A stretch of 64,000 nt of DNA from Bremia lactucae (lineage: Eukaryota > Oomycota > Peronosporomycetes > Peronosporales > Peronosporaceae): positions 349,084 to 413,083 of the forward strand of contig NC_090628.1 in assembly GCF_004359215.1 (NCBI RefSeq), written 5' to 3'. Each line of letters begins with the position of its first letter. Within the stretch, counting starts at the first letter, position 1. Position numbers and translations under genes: made by a program. Of this stretch, positions 1-10,175 are shown in pieces. The notes beneath the pieces were generated by a model, which did no database searches, was not told where the DNA came from, and saw only the letters and a list, made by a program, of their open reading frames with translations.

Positions 1-530
1 CATCAGAAATTGTGTTTTCGTTAGACGATGTTAAATGTACTATTTTGAACAGGTGAATAAAAACCAAGAGCGCCCGCACTTGATTATATTAAAAGAGTAA
101 AAAAAAAGAAATCGAGCACGAGCGAGAAGTTAAACTGGAAATAAGCGATAAGGTTCGGAGGTGCGCTCTTGCACGCATGATAATTAGTCTTTGAAAGTCA
201 AGCTAAGGATGAATAAATTCCACTTTAGTTCTACCAACTTTTGCGGAAGTGCAGGCTTTTCTTTCAAATAGGCGAATCTTAGTGCTCTTTTTTTGTAGTT
301 ACCAACAAGTTGCTACCATTACGCTACTCTCATAAATGCGGAGGTAGATAAGTTAGGCGTGGATATACCGGTGTTTTCAGATGCAATATAGGAGGGGAGG
401 TACCAAAAGTTCTAAGGGGATCTTAAGCCGACTTTACAGAAATAATTGTTAACTTTGCAAAAGGGATGTGTGCCTATACAGGTTCCCTTAATATATTAAG
501 TTCCTACGAAACGATCTTCTATCTACTACT
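1..530 (+). repeat. Repeat R, partial copy
   Basis: The sequence follows 12449-13140 in the same order and orientation with many substitutions and indels. Shared landmarks are the opening catcagaaat..gtgttttcg and a later stretch around gttgctaccattacgctact. A third copy lies inverted at 21546-22640 and a fourth fragment at 33825-34085. No convincing coding frame. R is AT-rich and non-coding and may be a nonautonomous transposon, but its class is not established. Confidence 0.6.
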
Positions 531-539
531 GAATTTATT

Positions 540-660
540 ATCTTATAATTGACCATGTATGGCCCCTATTGCGCACCGCACAATCGTGTCTTGTAACGAT
601 TGGCAGGGTTTATTTCAAACTTTAATCAACCAATCAATAAGACTCCATGACATTTAATTA
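540..660 (-). repeat. LTR-F fragment
   Basis: The stretch around gcgcaccgcacaatcgtgtc matches 22650-22740 in the same orientation and 11640-11700 inverted. In those places it lies in an LTR that starts TGTAACGGGATG directly after a polypurine tract. This copy is truncated at both ends. Nothing else is recognisable between here and 739. Confidence 0.5.
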
Positions 661-739
661 TTGCTGTAAAAGGGGGTAGGCAATTCCAGGAAGGAGGCCG
701 TAGATAGATTTAGTTGCCGCGTATTGAAAAGAGCAGACC

Positions 740-1459
740 TGTAGGCGGACACGTTTTCATGCGGCCACGCGCTACTTAGACACACACCTTAGCACAGCGA
801 GGAAGCGGTTAGACCGCCTTCTCTTGCGTGCAGTGAGGTAGTTCTGGCGGTTGCCTTAGTGACCTCACCCAACGCACTAAGTACTCTTGTAAAGTGTCGT
901 CACGGGAGCGGTTTCCGGCTCGTCGTGAGCACTTACTAACGTTTAAGGAATTATAGGTCTTTTGACAAAAGTTGCCCCTCACACACAAATATTGTGTGAG
1001 ATTAACGTCATCACCCTGGAAATAGAAGTGTCAAATAAGTTGTCACTTAAGTCCGTAGTCGATTATGGGGCGTCAAATAATTCTATTAGACGCCGATCGC
1101 CAGAAAATCGCTGGCTCTAATTTATTGAGCGCAATATTCCTCTAGCAAGGATGATGTGCGCCTAGCAACATGCGCATATATAGCGGTCAATGAACGTGTA
1201 GTTGGTATCCAATACACATAAAGAGTAAATAGTACGATCATGAGTAGTAAGTAGTTATCAGAGTGCTTTAAATTTAATCGTATTAAAATATAAACACCTA
1301 ATTTTACCAATCAAAAATGTCATCTCTGTAGATAACACTATTATGCAATGCGAGAGTATCTTTGTAGTCACCTCGCGTAACGGATGACACTAGCCGTCAT
1401 CCCTCTTAATGTAAATGCACCTATGTGCATCACATACGCAAGGGTTGGTCACAAGTGAC
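740..1459 (-). repeat. B1 3' LTR, truncated and interrupted
   Basis: The terminal tgtaggcgg at 740 is the reverse complement of the LTR end CCGCCTACA. The sequence follows the other B LTRs to about 955 and resumes at about 1269. The break is filled by a foreign protease fragment. The U3 start is missing because the LTR runs straight into RT sequence at about 1460. Confidence 0.7.
956..1268 (+). pseudogene. Retroviral-type protease fragment inserted in LTR-B
   Basis: In one plus-strand frame this insert reads as an aspartic-protease segment, with LKSVVDYGASNN near 1052-1087, corresponding to the active-site D-S/T-G-A region of gypsy proteases (here DYGA). Stops occur downstream. The same protease type, also degenerate, is at 41703-41975 on the minus strand. 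It is therefore a piece of an E/A-lineage element, not of B1, and it sits opposite to B1. A short hairpin with CTCACACA arms lies at its left end. Confidence 0.6.
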
Positions 1460-2175
1460 ACCATGTGTACCTACGATGCAGCCCAGCACAGGTATATCGG
1501 AAACCCCTATGACGCGCCTTTGCAAGTTGACGTACAATTAGGCGTCCTTCAAATTTTGCAACACAGCGTCTAAATGACGCTTGTGTAGGCACGGTGCTGA
1601 CGAATTACGCGAGCCACCACTCGGTAATATGTCGCTGGTGCGTTTTTCGACTTAGGGCATCACAAGACACTCCCAAAGCATACCGCTTGGGTATTAACAG
1701 CCATTTTGGCCTCATAGGACTCTCTCATGAGTACCTGATAGTAGCCATCATTTAAATCCAGCGCGGAATAGATAGTTGACTTTTCCATGGAGTATTAAAA
1801 ACATCTTTCCGCGGGATTGGCGTTTGCGCCGGTATAGTCACCTTGTTCAGCTTATTGTAAGCATGAACCACGCGCCATCAACCTGTGGCTTTACGCACAC
1901 AAGAGGTCGGGCTGCAGTGAGGCGATTGCTCTCACGCACCTGTCCCGCCTTGGCTCGCTTGTCAAAAAACTCATCGATATAATTGACTTGTTCCTACGGC
2001 AACGGCCATTGCCTGACCACACAATACTTGGTGCCAGGCTTGAGGTCTATCTCGTGCCCGATGCCCCTATCTGATGGTAGGCGGCTTGGCACTTCTTCTG
2101 GGAACACATCACGATGTTTCCACAGAACCTCAAAGAACGGACTGTCTCTCGAGGCATCCCAGCCTTGAGCAGCGT
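1460..2175 (-). pseudogene. B1 reverse transcriptase fragments
   Basis: Minus-strand frames give RT pieces parallel to the intact-looking ORF at 44928-45851: the STIYSALDLNDGYYQVLMRE block near 1730-1780, a piece of the WLVMPQGL region near 1660, and a more C-terminal piece near 1460-1590. The YFDD-bearing segment is deleted between about 1590 and 1600, and several frameshifts are present. No functional RT is possible. Confidence 0.7.
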
Positions 2176-3001
2176 ACCGGTTCTTTTTGTCCGTCTCTAG
2201 GACGCTCTCGTCCATTGTGGACGACGAGCCACAGTCCACCAAGTTCTCTTCTGGAACTGGTGTGACTATATCGTGGATCATTCCTTCCTTTAATTCGGCA
2301 AGGAACAGATCCCACGGCATCTCCGGGAGATTTGCTATCTCCTCGGCAGATTTAAAGACTTGCCGGAGCACCTCAACTGAGGATGCCTCCGCAATTTCGT
2401 CTTTGACGGCCTCGAACACCTCGTTCGAAGGCCCGTCCTCTTCATTAGAGACTGATCCAAAGGTCACTCGTTTAGACGTCTTTAATTCGGCAAGGAACAG
2501 ATCCCACGACATCTCCGGGAGATTTACTATCTCCTCGGCAGATTTAAAGACTTGCCGGAGCACCTCAACTGAGGATGCCTCCGCAATTTCGTCATTGACG
2601 GCCTCGAACACCTCGTTCGAAGGTCCGTCCTCTTTATAAGAGACTGATCCAAAGGTCACTCGTTTAGACGTGCCTTTGATCGTCCTGATCTGTCGGGTAC
2701 TCGTTTTTCGAGTCACCACGACCTTTGACTGAGAAGCGGGTGGTGTTGCACTCCTGGCTAACGCACCCCTTCCAACCGCACCAGGCTCTAGGCACTGTGC
2801 CCGTTTATGCGACGCATGACTTCTTGTCAGCTCGCCGTCTACTGCCACAGGCTCTCGGCTCTGTGCAGGACATTCGGACGCATGACTACCTGTCATTGCC
2901 CTCTTCCATACCCCAGTCTCCACGAGCTGGGTAGAAATTGATGACGTTTGACATCCCGTCAACGCACCCTCAACTGTGTTCGACAAGACATCAGTTTGCA
3001 T
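1994..3001 (-). pseudogene. B1 protease-RT linker and RT N-terminus
   Basis: An open frame of 335 codons. Residues 1-130 are Ser/Thr/Gln-rich linker with repeats around the words SREPVAV and ELT. Residues 130-258 are a tandemly doubled 64-residue unit. Residues 300-335 (FPEEVPSRLPSDRGIGHEID) are the start of the gypsy RT domain. It lies in frame with protease remnants upstream on the same strand. The same region is present without the doubling in B2 (46160-46800) and B3 (54400-55100). Although long and open, it is only the middle of a dead polyprotein. Confidence 0.7.
2289..2672 (-). repeat. In-frame tandem duplication (2 x 192 bp)
   Basis: The phrase tttaattcggcaaggaacag begins at 2289 and again at 2481, and the two 192-bp units are nearly identical across their length. 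At the protein level each gives a 64-residue unit starting SKRVTFGSVS and ending LFLAELK, with only a few replacements. Copies B2 and B3 have a single unit, so the doubling is specific to this copy. Confidence 0.9.
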
Positions 3002-3480
3002 ACGCCTCTTGCAGGAGCACGTCCTTTCCGGTGTCCTGTGTAGAGTTCGCAGCTGTGTGTGTACGCCAGTTGATGCATGGTTGGTATTTTACCAACCGTG
3101 GCATGCCTAGGACGAGGTCATACGGACTTTCCATACCTAGCACTGTGAACTTCTCCTTACAAGAGAAGTCACTAAAGCTGAAGACAAATACTATCTAAAT
3201 TCCCTCAGACTTAACGGGCGCGCCGTTCGTTAAACGAACGCTCGCCTCTTCTTGCTTGCCATTCTGGCAAGGCGACTCAAATATCGTCGGTCTCTTTCGA
3301 AGAGCCGCGAGTTTTAGGAAGAATTGTGAGCACCCGAATCCACTAGGAGGGTCATTACTTGGTCATAGTCTCGTACTTGAGCGCTATAGGCCAGCAGGAC
3401 TGAGGTTTGAATTTTCAAGACCTCAGAAACTATTTGTTCGACAACTCCGAAGTTTGAGGTAGCTTTAGAGTGTCAGTAGG
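3002..3480 (-). pseudogene. B1 protease fragment
   Basis: Minus-strand translation shows VLGMESPYDLVLGMP (about 3100-3150), matching the C-terminal flap-side block of oomycete gypsy proteases (typically L-D-L-x-x-Y-D-x-I-L-G-M-P-W). RLTNGAPVKSEG lies further upstream on that strand. Stops and frameshifts separate the pieces, and the active-site triad was not found intact. It precedes the linker ORF. Confidence 0.6.
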
Positions 3481-4563
3481 TCATCGCGTCTCTACTGCGC
3501 TCCTGCTTTTGCCGACCCCTCAGTGGTCGATGCAGAACTTCTGCGTCTCGCACGCTGGTTCTTGCCATCGCTCTTTGGGAAGGGGGTCTTCTTGCCGGGC
3601 ATCTTTGCCCCAACAAGGATCCTGGCATAGCAGCGAGCCATCATGTGGCCGCGCTTGCCGCATGTCTAGCAGACAACGTCTGCATTGCCCAACTTCATGA
3701 CGGTGGCATCTGCCCGCTCGGCCGACGACTTATACCAAGCTGTCGCCGAGGCACTGATGTAGTATTGCTCATCAACTAGGGTAATTTGGATTGCCTCTTC
3801 CATCGTCAACGGCACCTTTCTGAAAAGGGCCTTGTGCGATGAGCCATGCCGTTGTCCGTTCATAAACGTGGTCACCTTAATGTGCTCCGGAATCGAACCC
3901 ACGGTAATGGACGCCAACAGCGAGCGCATCTTTTGCACATAATATTGCAGAGGTCGCTTCGCCTGTCGCGCTCTAAAAGGCGCGTTTGAAGCAACACTTC
4001 GTTGTTCGGCGGCTAGTTCATGGCGCGATCTTTGTCTTCAAGATCGCCCAAGTAGGGAACGCCTTAACGTCCGCCATAAGCGCCAAGTAAGCCCGCTCTG
4101 AGGCCTTACCGCGCAGGCCCAACATGGCGTACGACACCATCCGGCTGTCGTCCCCGATAAGCTGCGCGACAACGCATTGCTCCACGGCTAACAGCCAATG
4201 GACAATCGTGTGCGCTGCATATCCATCGAACTTGGGCGGGTCTATTCGAATCGGCTTCGGCTGATGCGGCCGGGCATAGAGCATCTCAACAGTCCTGTTC
4301 AGAGCCGCGCTCCGAGTCTGCTCATGCCTCAGCTCGTCCTGAGTCTGAGTGATGGACTCCGCCGCAGCATGGCTCTGTGCCTCGGACGCTGCTTTCCGCT
4401 GTCCGAGCACGAGGGTCTCAAACTGCTCCAGCTGAGCAACATGTTGCTCAGGAAGACTGCCCAAGAGCCTGCCAAGGGCTTGTTCACCAAGTCCCTGCGC
4501 CAAGTGCCCTGCCACCACCCGATGATGTTCGGAGAGGTGGGGGACATGAGCCCAATCATTCAC
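3481..4563 (-). pseudogene. B1 gag (capsid and zinc knuckle)
   Basis: The first 181 codons (4563-4018) form a Gag capsid-like region: a Gln/Leu-rich helical N-terminus, then PIRIDPPKFDGY followed by a block like the capsid major homology region. After a frameshift, 3938-3666 continues with a second capsid block. The nucleocapsid knuckle follows at about 3675-3618 with spacing C-x2-C-x4-H-x4-C (TCGKRGHMMARC), but the first variable position is a TAG stop. Upstream is the putative primer-binding site next to the LTR. Confidence 0.75.
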
Positions 4564-4604
4564 ACGCAGAGATGCGGGTTGTGGAAAGGATTTTAAGTGC
4601 TACC

Positions 4605-5141
4605 AAGAGTAGGCGGGCACGTTTTAATGCGGCGGCGCTCTACTTAGACACACGCCATAGCACAGCGAGAAAGCGGTAAGACCAATTTTTTTTGCGTGCA
4701 GTGAGATAGTTGTGGTGGGCGCCTTAGCGACTATACCCAAAGCATTAAGTTCTCTAGTAAAGTGTCGTCACGAGAGCGGTAAATCGGCTCCACGTGCGCA
4801 CTGACCAAGTAAAAAGTTATTTTTAGACTAATTTATATTTAATCGGAATAAATATAAGTACCTTATATTTACCAATCAGAAATATCATCTCCGTAGATAA
4901 CACTAATATGTATTGCGAGCGTATCTTTCTAGATACATCGCGTAACGGATGACGCTAGCTGTCATCCCTCCTAATGTGAATGCACCTATGTGCTTCACAT
5001 ACACAAGGGTTGGTGACAAGTGTATATCACATCCGAGTGGTGGGTCTAATTACTTGATTTAAGTAATTGACCATTCTATTAAGTACATTAAGTGTACTTA
5101 ACGGGGATTGTGTAAAATTAGGGTGACTTTAGCCCGTTACA
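4605..5141 (-). repeat. B1 5' LTR
   Basis: Starts on the minus strand TGTAACGGGC at 5141 and ends near ...CGCCTAC at about 4605. It is followed by TTGGTAGCACTT, a putative primer-binding site similar to that at 63131. It matches the LTRs at 34086-34638, 37727-38262 and 48446-48965, and is the mirror partner of 37727-38262 in the inverted duplication. Internal short stems such as gatgacgctagctgtcatc are shared by the family. Confidence 0.8.
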
Positions 5142-5329
5142 AAACCGATACTTTCGGCACTAATTAAGTTAGGAATCCCACCTTTTCGGAGAGCCCCGTT
5201 CTCGCGGCACGACAGGTCGGAAGTTTTCATGTGCGTGTAGGAAAAAATCGAATGCTCTGGTCCTCGGCGGGTGACGGCATGTTGCATTAATACCCTGGAC
5301 ACATATAAAACTACTACGGCCACAGACAT
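5142..5329 (-). pseudogene. Truncated ORF with signal-like N-terminus
   Basis: From the ATG at 5329 the minus strand reads 62 codons and is cut off at the LTR-B boundary. Residues 2-15 are hydrophobic (SVAVVVLYVSRVLM), like a signal peptide, followed by a polar Ser/Thr-rich stretch. In the mirror copy (37545-37726) the ATG is lost but the rest is conserved. The look is that of an oomycete secreted protein whose 3' part was removed by the LTR insertion. No RXLR or dEER motif is present, so an effector identity is only speculation. Confidence 0.3.
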
Positions 5330-5847
5330 GATTACAACTTTGCCAACTCCGCTACTTAGTAATACCAATGGTTATATCTGATCTTACCTCCATGTTCACG
5401 TAATGTATTTAAGGGCAGATAATCTGATTCTAACCGACACAATTACATCTACTCACACATCTAATAACTCCAAAGACAAGCACAACATTCCATCTAGAAT
5501 TATCTGATCGGACTATTATTACATTTGAAGCAAACACGTTTAACAAAAGACAGCAGATTAAGAGCCGCTTATTTTTATTGCAAATTTGTACATCTCAACA
5601 CAAATCGGGCTACATATCCGAGGCACTTTCAGCAGCCTTATACATGGAGTAGCAGCATATCTAGTGCAGAAGCTCAAGTCAACTTACATGCCAGCAATCC
5701 GCGCAATCTGGCTGTTTTGTGGTCGTTTCGTTGTCATCCTTCTTTCCTCCTCTGTGAAAAGCAGAATTCAATTAGGTTCATGTATACCATCTTGTAAACT
5801 CATACTTGTCCACATCTACGGCTGCTGCCACCGCTTTATGCAGCTTT
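5330..5847. other. Non-TE spacer shared by both arms
   Basis: No transposon domain recognised. On the minus strand a small exon-like island is visible at about 5693-5770: an acceptor-like ttttcacag, then an ATG-initiated stretch encoding MTTKRPQNSQIARIAGM, then a donor-like gtaagt. The same island is at 37112-37190 in the mirror copy with few changes. I cannot assign a product. The plus strand has an open frame over 5525-5888, but its composition does not look coding. Confidence 0.3.
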
Positions 5848-5946
5848 TGTATATAAACAAAATATTTGGCGAATATTACTTTACATAGTGATATTCGGAA
5901 AGCTTATCCACTGGTAGATATAGACCATTATATTGACTTGCTCCGC
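5848..5946 (+). repeat. LTR-A fragment split by another LTR-A
   Basis: U3 sequence of the A family (…ccattatat…) in plus orientation, broken at 5947 where a full LTR-A of opposite orientation begins. In the mirror arm the same fragment is longer (36875-37021) and retains its TGTAACGGGG start, so the left copy lost about 50 bp. Confidence 0.65.
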
Positions 5947-6385
5947 TGTGACGGGGCACTTCTGACTTGTACTGCTTCAGTTCAAGTCCACTTCGCACTG
6001 CCTCAGTGCGAGTGGTGCCTCACGTCACTTCACGTACACTAGTACGTGCAGAGGAAGACACTTTCTAAGAAACTTGCGTTAAAGAGTGTTAAAAGTAAAC
6101 AGTATTTTAAAATAATTATGCTTTTCATTTTCGATCTTATTAATACTAAATAAATTATAAACTAATACAGCACATGTAGTGAAGTCTTATCTGTCTTTCT
6201 CTTTGCGCGCGTCCAGCGTTGACTGGACCGCGGAGAAAGTAGATATAATGGTCTATATCTACCAATAGATAAGCTTTAGATTATTACTATGTAAAGTAAT
6301 ATTCTCAAAAATAATCAACCTTTAGATAATATATTAACAAACCACCTTTAAGTGGTAATTTTATGAAACGATACACCCCGTTACA
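5947..6385 (-). repeat. LTR-A, 3' LTR of element A (left)
   Basis: On the minus strand it starts TGTAACGGGGTG at 6385 and ends ...GCCCCGTCACA at 5947 (439 bp). It mirrors 36434-36874. Orientation is fixed by comparison with 62725-63129, where an LTR of this family precedes a gag gene. It follows a polypurine tract and the end of element A on the minus strand, so it is the 3' LTR. Confidence 0.8.
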
Positions 6386-6412
6386 TCACCCCTCCTTTAA
6401 GCGACAACCACT
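6386..6412 (-). promoter_or_regulatory. Polypurine tract of element A
   Basis: The minus strand reads taaaggaggggtga immediately before the LTR start TGTAACGGGG. This is the expected place and composition for the plus-strand priming site of reverse transcription. The mirror copy is at 36415-36433 (taagggagaaatga). Confidence 0.65.
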
Positions 6413-6521
6413 CTGACTGTCATTGAGAAGAGTGGTCACTTTTTTAAGACCATTTTATTCAAAACGATGTTGATTGGTCTGAACCATCATTTTTTAATTC
6501 TACCGCATGGTTTAGAAGTCC

Positions 6522-7403
6522 ATGCGGTATGAAAATAGTGCTGCACCTTCGGCTGCGGTTCATGCTGCCGCGGGCGACGCATTGTTGTCTCTTGCGGCAG
6601 ACGTTCCGTCTGCCGTAGTGTCATCTTCTGTCGCAACTTTGAATGTTGCGGGTGCACGTGGTGAGGCACCACGTGAATGCGACCCCTCTTTGGAGGTCGA
6701 CTACGAATGCGAGTCGGACGAAATGGCCGACTCGAAGAGAACAGAACAGTCGCCTAATCATCATCAGGCGGCTGACTATGAGCCTTCGAATGAGGGGGCT
6801 CATTCGAGTAGACGTGCTGGTAGCATTCGCTACAGCATGTTCGGGTTCCGACGATGAGGATGATTCCTCATCGCCAGCACCGTCTCCCGTGCCGTCACCC
6901 GAATGTGTTTCTGTGCGTGGTGATGACGATGGCGTAAGCCATCGTAATAAAAGTTTTTGTGGTCCCAATATTTTTTTTTGAATTCTTTGATTTGCTTCAG
7001 TGTGTACCACTCAGAAGATCGTAGACACTGAAATGCCTCGTCTTGCCCCTGAGAAGAAGCCGTGGATTTTTCCCGAACAGCCAATCAATAGCAGTTCTGG
7101 AGAGACTACTCCTTACAATAAATTTCTCTTATTTATTGCGACAAAGCTACATGGCTTTGATCCCAGCGCAAAGAACTTTCGCGCTGAGGAAGATTTTAAT
7201 CTCGATGATTTTTTAAGCATTGATAGTATAGTGGCAACAACAAGCGAGATAAAGTCTCGCTGATGCAATCCTAGAGCGCGTTTATTCGCAATGTCAAAGA
7301 CATTGGACGAGAAGCCTGGCTTCGAAGACTTAACGCTATGCGCGTTAAGTTTGATAAGCGAACTCCAACCGGTGCAAGGTACAATTGCATCGGTTGTCAC
7401 GTG
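6522..7403 (+). pseudogene. Antisense ORF of element A (left copy)
   Basis: Plus-strand frames here are open on the strand opposite to pol, between the pol stop (7561) and the polypurine tract (6412). The predicted product has an Ala/Val-rich start, an acidic Ser-rich middle (DDEDDSSSPAPSPVPSPE), then PRLAPEKKPWIFPEQPIN and an acidic block AEEDFNLDDFLSIDS. Two frame breaks are present: an extra G near 6845 (absent from the copy at 35889-36293) and one at the poly-T near 6970. A more diverged copy at 27503-27925 keeps the same frame open over 86 codons. No known domain recognised; the function is unknown. Confidence 0.45.
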
Positions 7404-7560
7404 AGGCAGGACTTCCATGCCTCACGTGGGTTGATCACTGTCCGTGTTGAGTTGACATCACGAAGCGAGTAAAAAGGAATGTCTATTCCCTTTCTTCGCC
7501 CTGGGGAAGGGCTCGCACCTCTATCGAGATGCGCGATGCGATTGACGTTTTGCAATCGAT

Positions 7561-10175
7561 TTACAGGCGCCAGGGGCGCGTGTCCTATTGAACCTTCTGT
7601 TCCATCGAATGGGTCTCCTCTTACTGACGGACGAGGCCCTCAACGTCAATAATCAGCTGGGAACGAGGCTCCCAGCCGTCATGTGAAGGTGGATAACCGC
7701 GCCAGCGAACAAGATAACTCGTTCGCTGACCCTTTTACATCACGGTGGTTTTGGATACGTTTCACAAGGAAACGTTGACCACCGTGGAAATCAACCAATG
7801 GTTATGGCGGAGTAGAGAAAATTAGATTTGACCCATGTATCGGATTTAGAGTCGAAGATCATCAAACTCGATCGCTTTCTCCATGATTTGGAGGAAAGAC
7901 TTGATTACGACCGGGGTAAGCGAGCAGAAGGTGCAGGCTCAACATATCGAACGGTTGAAAGACCGTTCGAAGAGTGTGTTCTCCGTGTTGGAGTACGAAC
8001 GGAATTATCACGCTCTTCATGATGAGCTGTCTTCCGCTCATCGCGGTTTCCAGGATCTTTGGACCCGACATGAAAATCTCCAGATTCAGCATGAGAATCT
8101 GGTTCGTGACCACAAGAATCTTTTCGGGATTCTTGAAAAGGGTGGTCAGATCTGTCCTCGGAAGAGACCACGTACTGATGGTGCGGGCGGAGCCGACCAA
8201 CGTAAAACGTAGGATGCGAACGCATCCTACGTGGCAATTCTTATGTGTTTGCATTGCCCCTGCGATGCAGTACACTGAAAGGCAGAATGAACTTGGGTAG
8301 TAGTTTACTGCTACCCACATTAGTGACTACCCGCTTAGGTAAATTTACCGTAGAGAGCAGTACAAGGTCATTAAATTAAATTGAAGAACATTTGCTCTTC
8401 CATGTTTGTCTGCGTTCCGTTTCTGACGGTCCACGGTGTTAGCAATGGAATCCTGTACGAAACTGAGTACTGATTCTCGAGCCAGCAGAAATTCCTCTGC
8501 TGACCCATTTGTTTTTTTTTCTTTTTCAGTGCGCTTTGTGCGCACTGCCATGATGTCGATGGCATCGCCATCGACATCATTCGAGTCACTGGTAACTTCG
8601 ACGCGTGATGCGCATGAGCCAGAGTTAATTTTGCTCATGCGAGTCCACCCCTTACTTAAGCTAGAGGATCCCATTAATTGGCTGGGTATACGTGGATGGC
8701 GAAAGCCATTCACGAAGAATGGTGTATGCTTTGTAGACGCATGCACCGATTAATTGATAGCGAATTCGACCATCGGTAAAAACTCGCTCCAATTCAGATA
8801 CGATTGGAAGTATCCTCGAAGTATTTCTTCGAGACGCGAATTTCGCGTTCCGTCTGACCATATATCTCTGGATAATCAGAAGTTGACATAGTCAGCCTTG
8901 TTCCGAGAGATCGCAACACGGATTGCTGAAACTCCGCCGTGAACCGTGGATCTCTATCCGAGACCAGTTCACGAGGTATCCCGTGGAGTTTAAATACCCG
9001 ATCGATAAAGATACAGGCACAGCCCGGAGCCGTGATTAACTCTGGTATTGCAGCAAGATAAACTATCTTGCTAATCTGTCTACAAAAACAAGGATTCCAT
9101 TGTTTGTGTGATCGTCTTCGAAAAATCCGTAGACGAAGTCCATAGATACAGACTGCCAACACTCTGCCGGAAGCGGTATCGGTTGGAGAGGCGCACGGGA
9201 TGAATGGCTAGGCTTCACTTGTTGACATACCTCGCAAGAACAAATGTACTTGCGCACGAACTGATACTGGCGGGGCCAGTAAAAGTCGCGACTTACCGTG
9301 AGATAAGTCTTCTCACGTCCACGATGCCCGCATCGTGACACTCATACATGATGCGCAAGCGCAAATCATTGTGAGTTGGGACGATGACACGTAGAGTGTC
9401 GCCGGCAACGGCTGTGAAATACAATGAGCCGTTGCGTGTTGTGTATCGATCGGATGACGATCGATATAAAGCCGGTAAATCTTTATAAGAATTGTTGGAT
9501 TGATTTTTTCTAGATAATCTATTAAACGCAGAAGGTCCTTAATATCTAAGAAGGCCTTCTTTATGTTATCAAATAAGGTTGATGACGAAACACTTTGAAA
9601 TGAGTGTTGCAACAGTGGGATTATGTTCACTATTGGAGTGCACAGCCGGGTCGAAATCGGGTCGGCGTGATAATGCATCCGCGACGACATTGAGTCGTCC
9701 TGGTTTAAATTCCACGGAGAAAGTATACTCCACGAATATTATATAGCCAACTCGCGTTCTTTGAGAGGGATGTGGGCTATTTACGGCCGTGCGTAATGAC
9801 GCATGGTCCGTATATACAACCAACGGTATATCTTCTCGGAGATAGACCCTTAACTTTGCCAGTGCATATTTCATGGCAAGGAGTTCCTCGTCATGCACTG
9901 GGTTATTGCATTCAGCTTGTTGCAGCTGACGCGATTGATTACAGACGATGCGCTCCGCGCCGTCTGTATCGTATTGCATTAACGCACAGCTGATTGCAAA
10001 AACGCTGGAGTCTCAGACAACATGGAATGGTCTGTCTTGATCTGCAATCGCCAAGATGGGCGATTGCATCAAGATGAACCATCTCGGCATAATTATGTGA
10101 GTACTTGACCAGCTACGCTGCTAGCCCCAGGAGCTTTCTAAGTCCCTTAACGTTAACTGGACCTTCGACCGTGAG
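7561..10175 (-). pseudogene. Element A pol: RT tail, RNase H, integrase, chromodomain (left)
   Basis: In minus-strand order: RT thumb/connection (KGLRKLLGLA) near 10140; RNase H with CALMQYDTDG and VVYTDHASLR at about 10020-9780; ADALSRRPDF near 9680; the HHCC zinc domain with CEVCQQVKP near 9220; integrase core with SMDFVYG, SDRDPRF and GQTERE (DD35E positions) to 8794; FLLARESV..DRQKRNADKHGRANV near 8400-8460; GPY/F-type HPTFYVGRLRP near 8190; and a chromodomain with YLVRWRGYPP near 7700. The last stop is at 7561-7563. Several frameshifts and stops break it. The RT catalytic part is absent. Confidence 0.8.

Larger units (their letters stand above)
740..5141 (-). mobile_element. Decayed Ty3/gypsy element B1
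   Basis: On the minus strand the order is 5' LTR (about 4605-5141), gag, protease, protease-RT linker, a rearranged piece of RT, then a 3' LTR (740-1459). The rest of RT, RNase H and integrase are missing, so the element is internally deleted. Both LTRs show the B termini, starting TGTAACGGGC and ending in GCCTACA. No target-site duplication is visible (agacc before 740, aaacc after 5141). The complete gene order for this family can be read in copies B2 (42959-48965) and B3 (54180-58640). Confidence 0.8.

Noticed and set aside
2187..2639. 150-codon plus-strand frame rich in Ser and Asn
   Set aside because: It is the reverse of the B1 linker ORF, and the internal repeat is the same 192-bp duplication.
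740..5141. Target-site duplications around B1 and the solo LTRs at 34086, 59908 and 5947
   Set aside because: Flanking 4-6 bases were compared by eye and do not match in any case. Deletion or recombination probably removed them.
5525..5888. Hydrophobic plus-strand frames conserved in both arms
   Set aside because: Conservation is explained by the recent duplication. The composition looks non-coding, and the opposite strand has a more coding-like island with splice-like borders.
7828..8212. Plus-strand coiled-coil-looking frame (repeated HENL/HDEL words) at 7828-8212, with mirror copies at 26153-26537 and 34615-34996
   Set aside because: The opposite strand carries the well-known tail of gypsy pol after HPTFYVGRLRP, rich in His/Glu/Asp/Ser codons, and the coiled-coil look is its antisense reflection plus the local inverted repeats.
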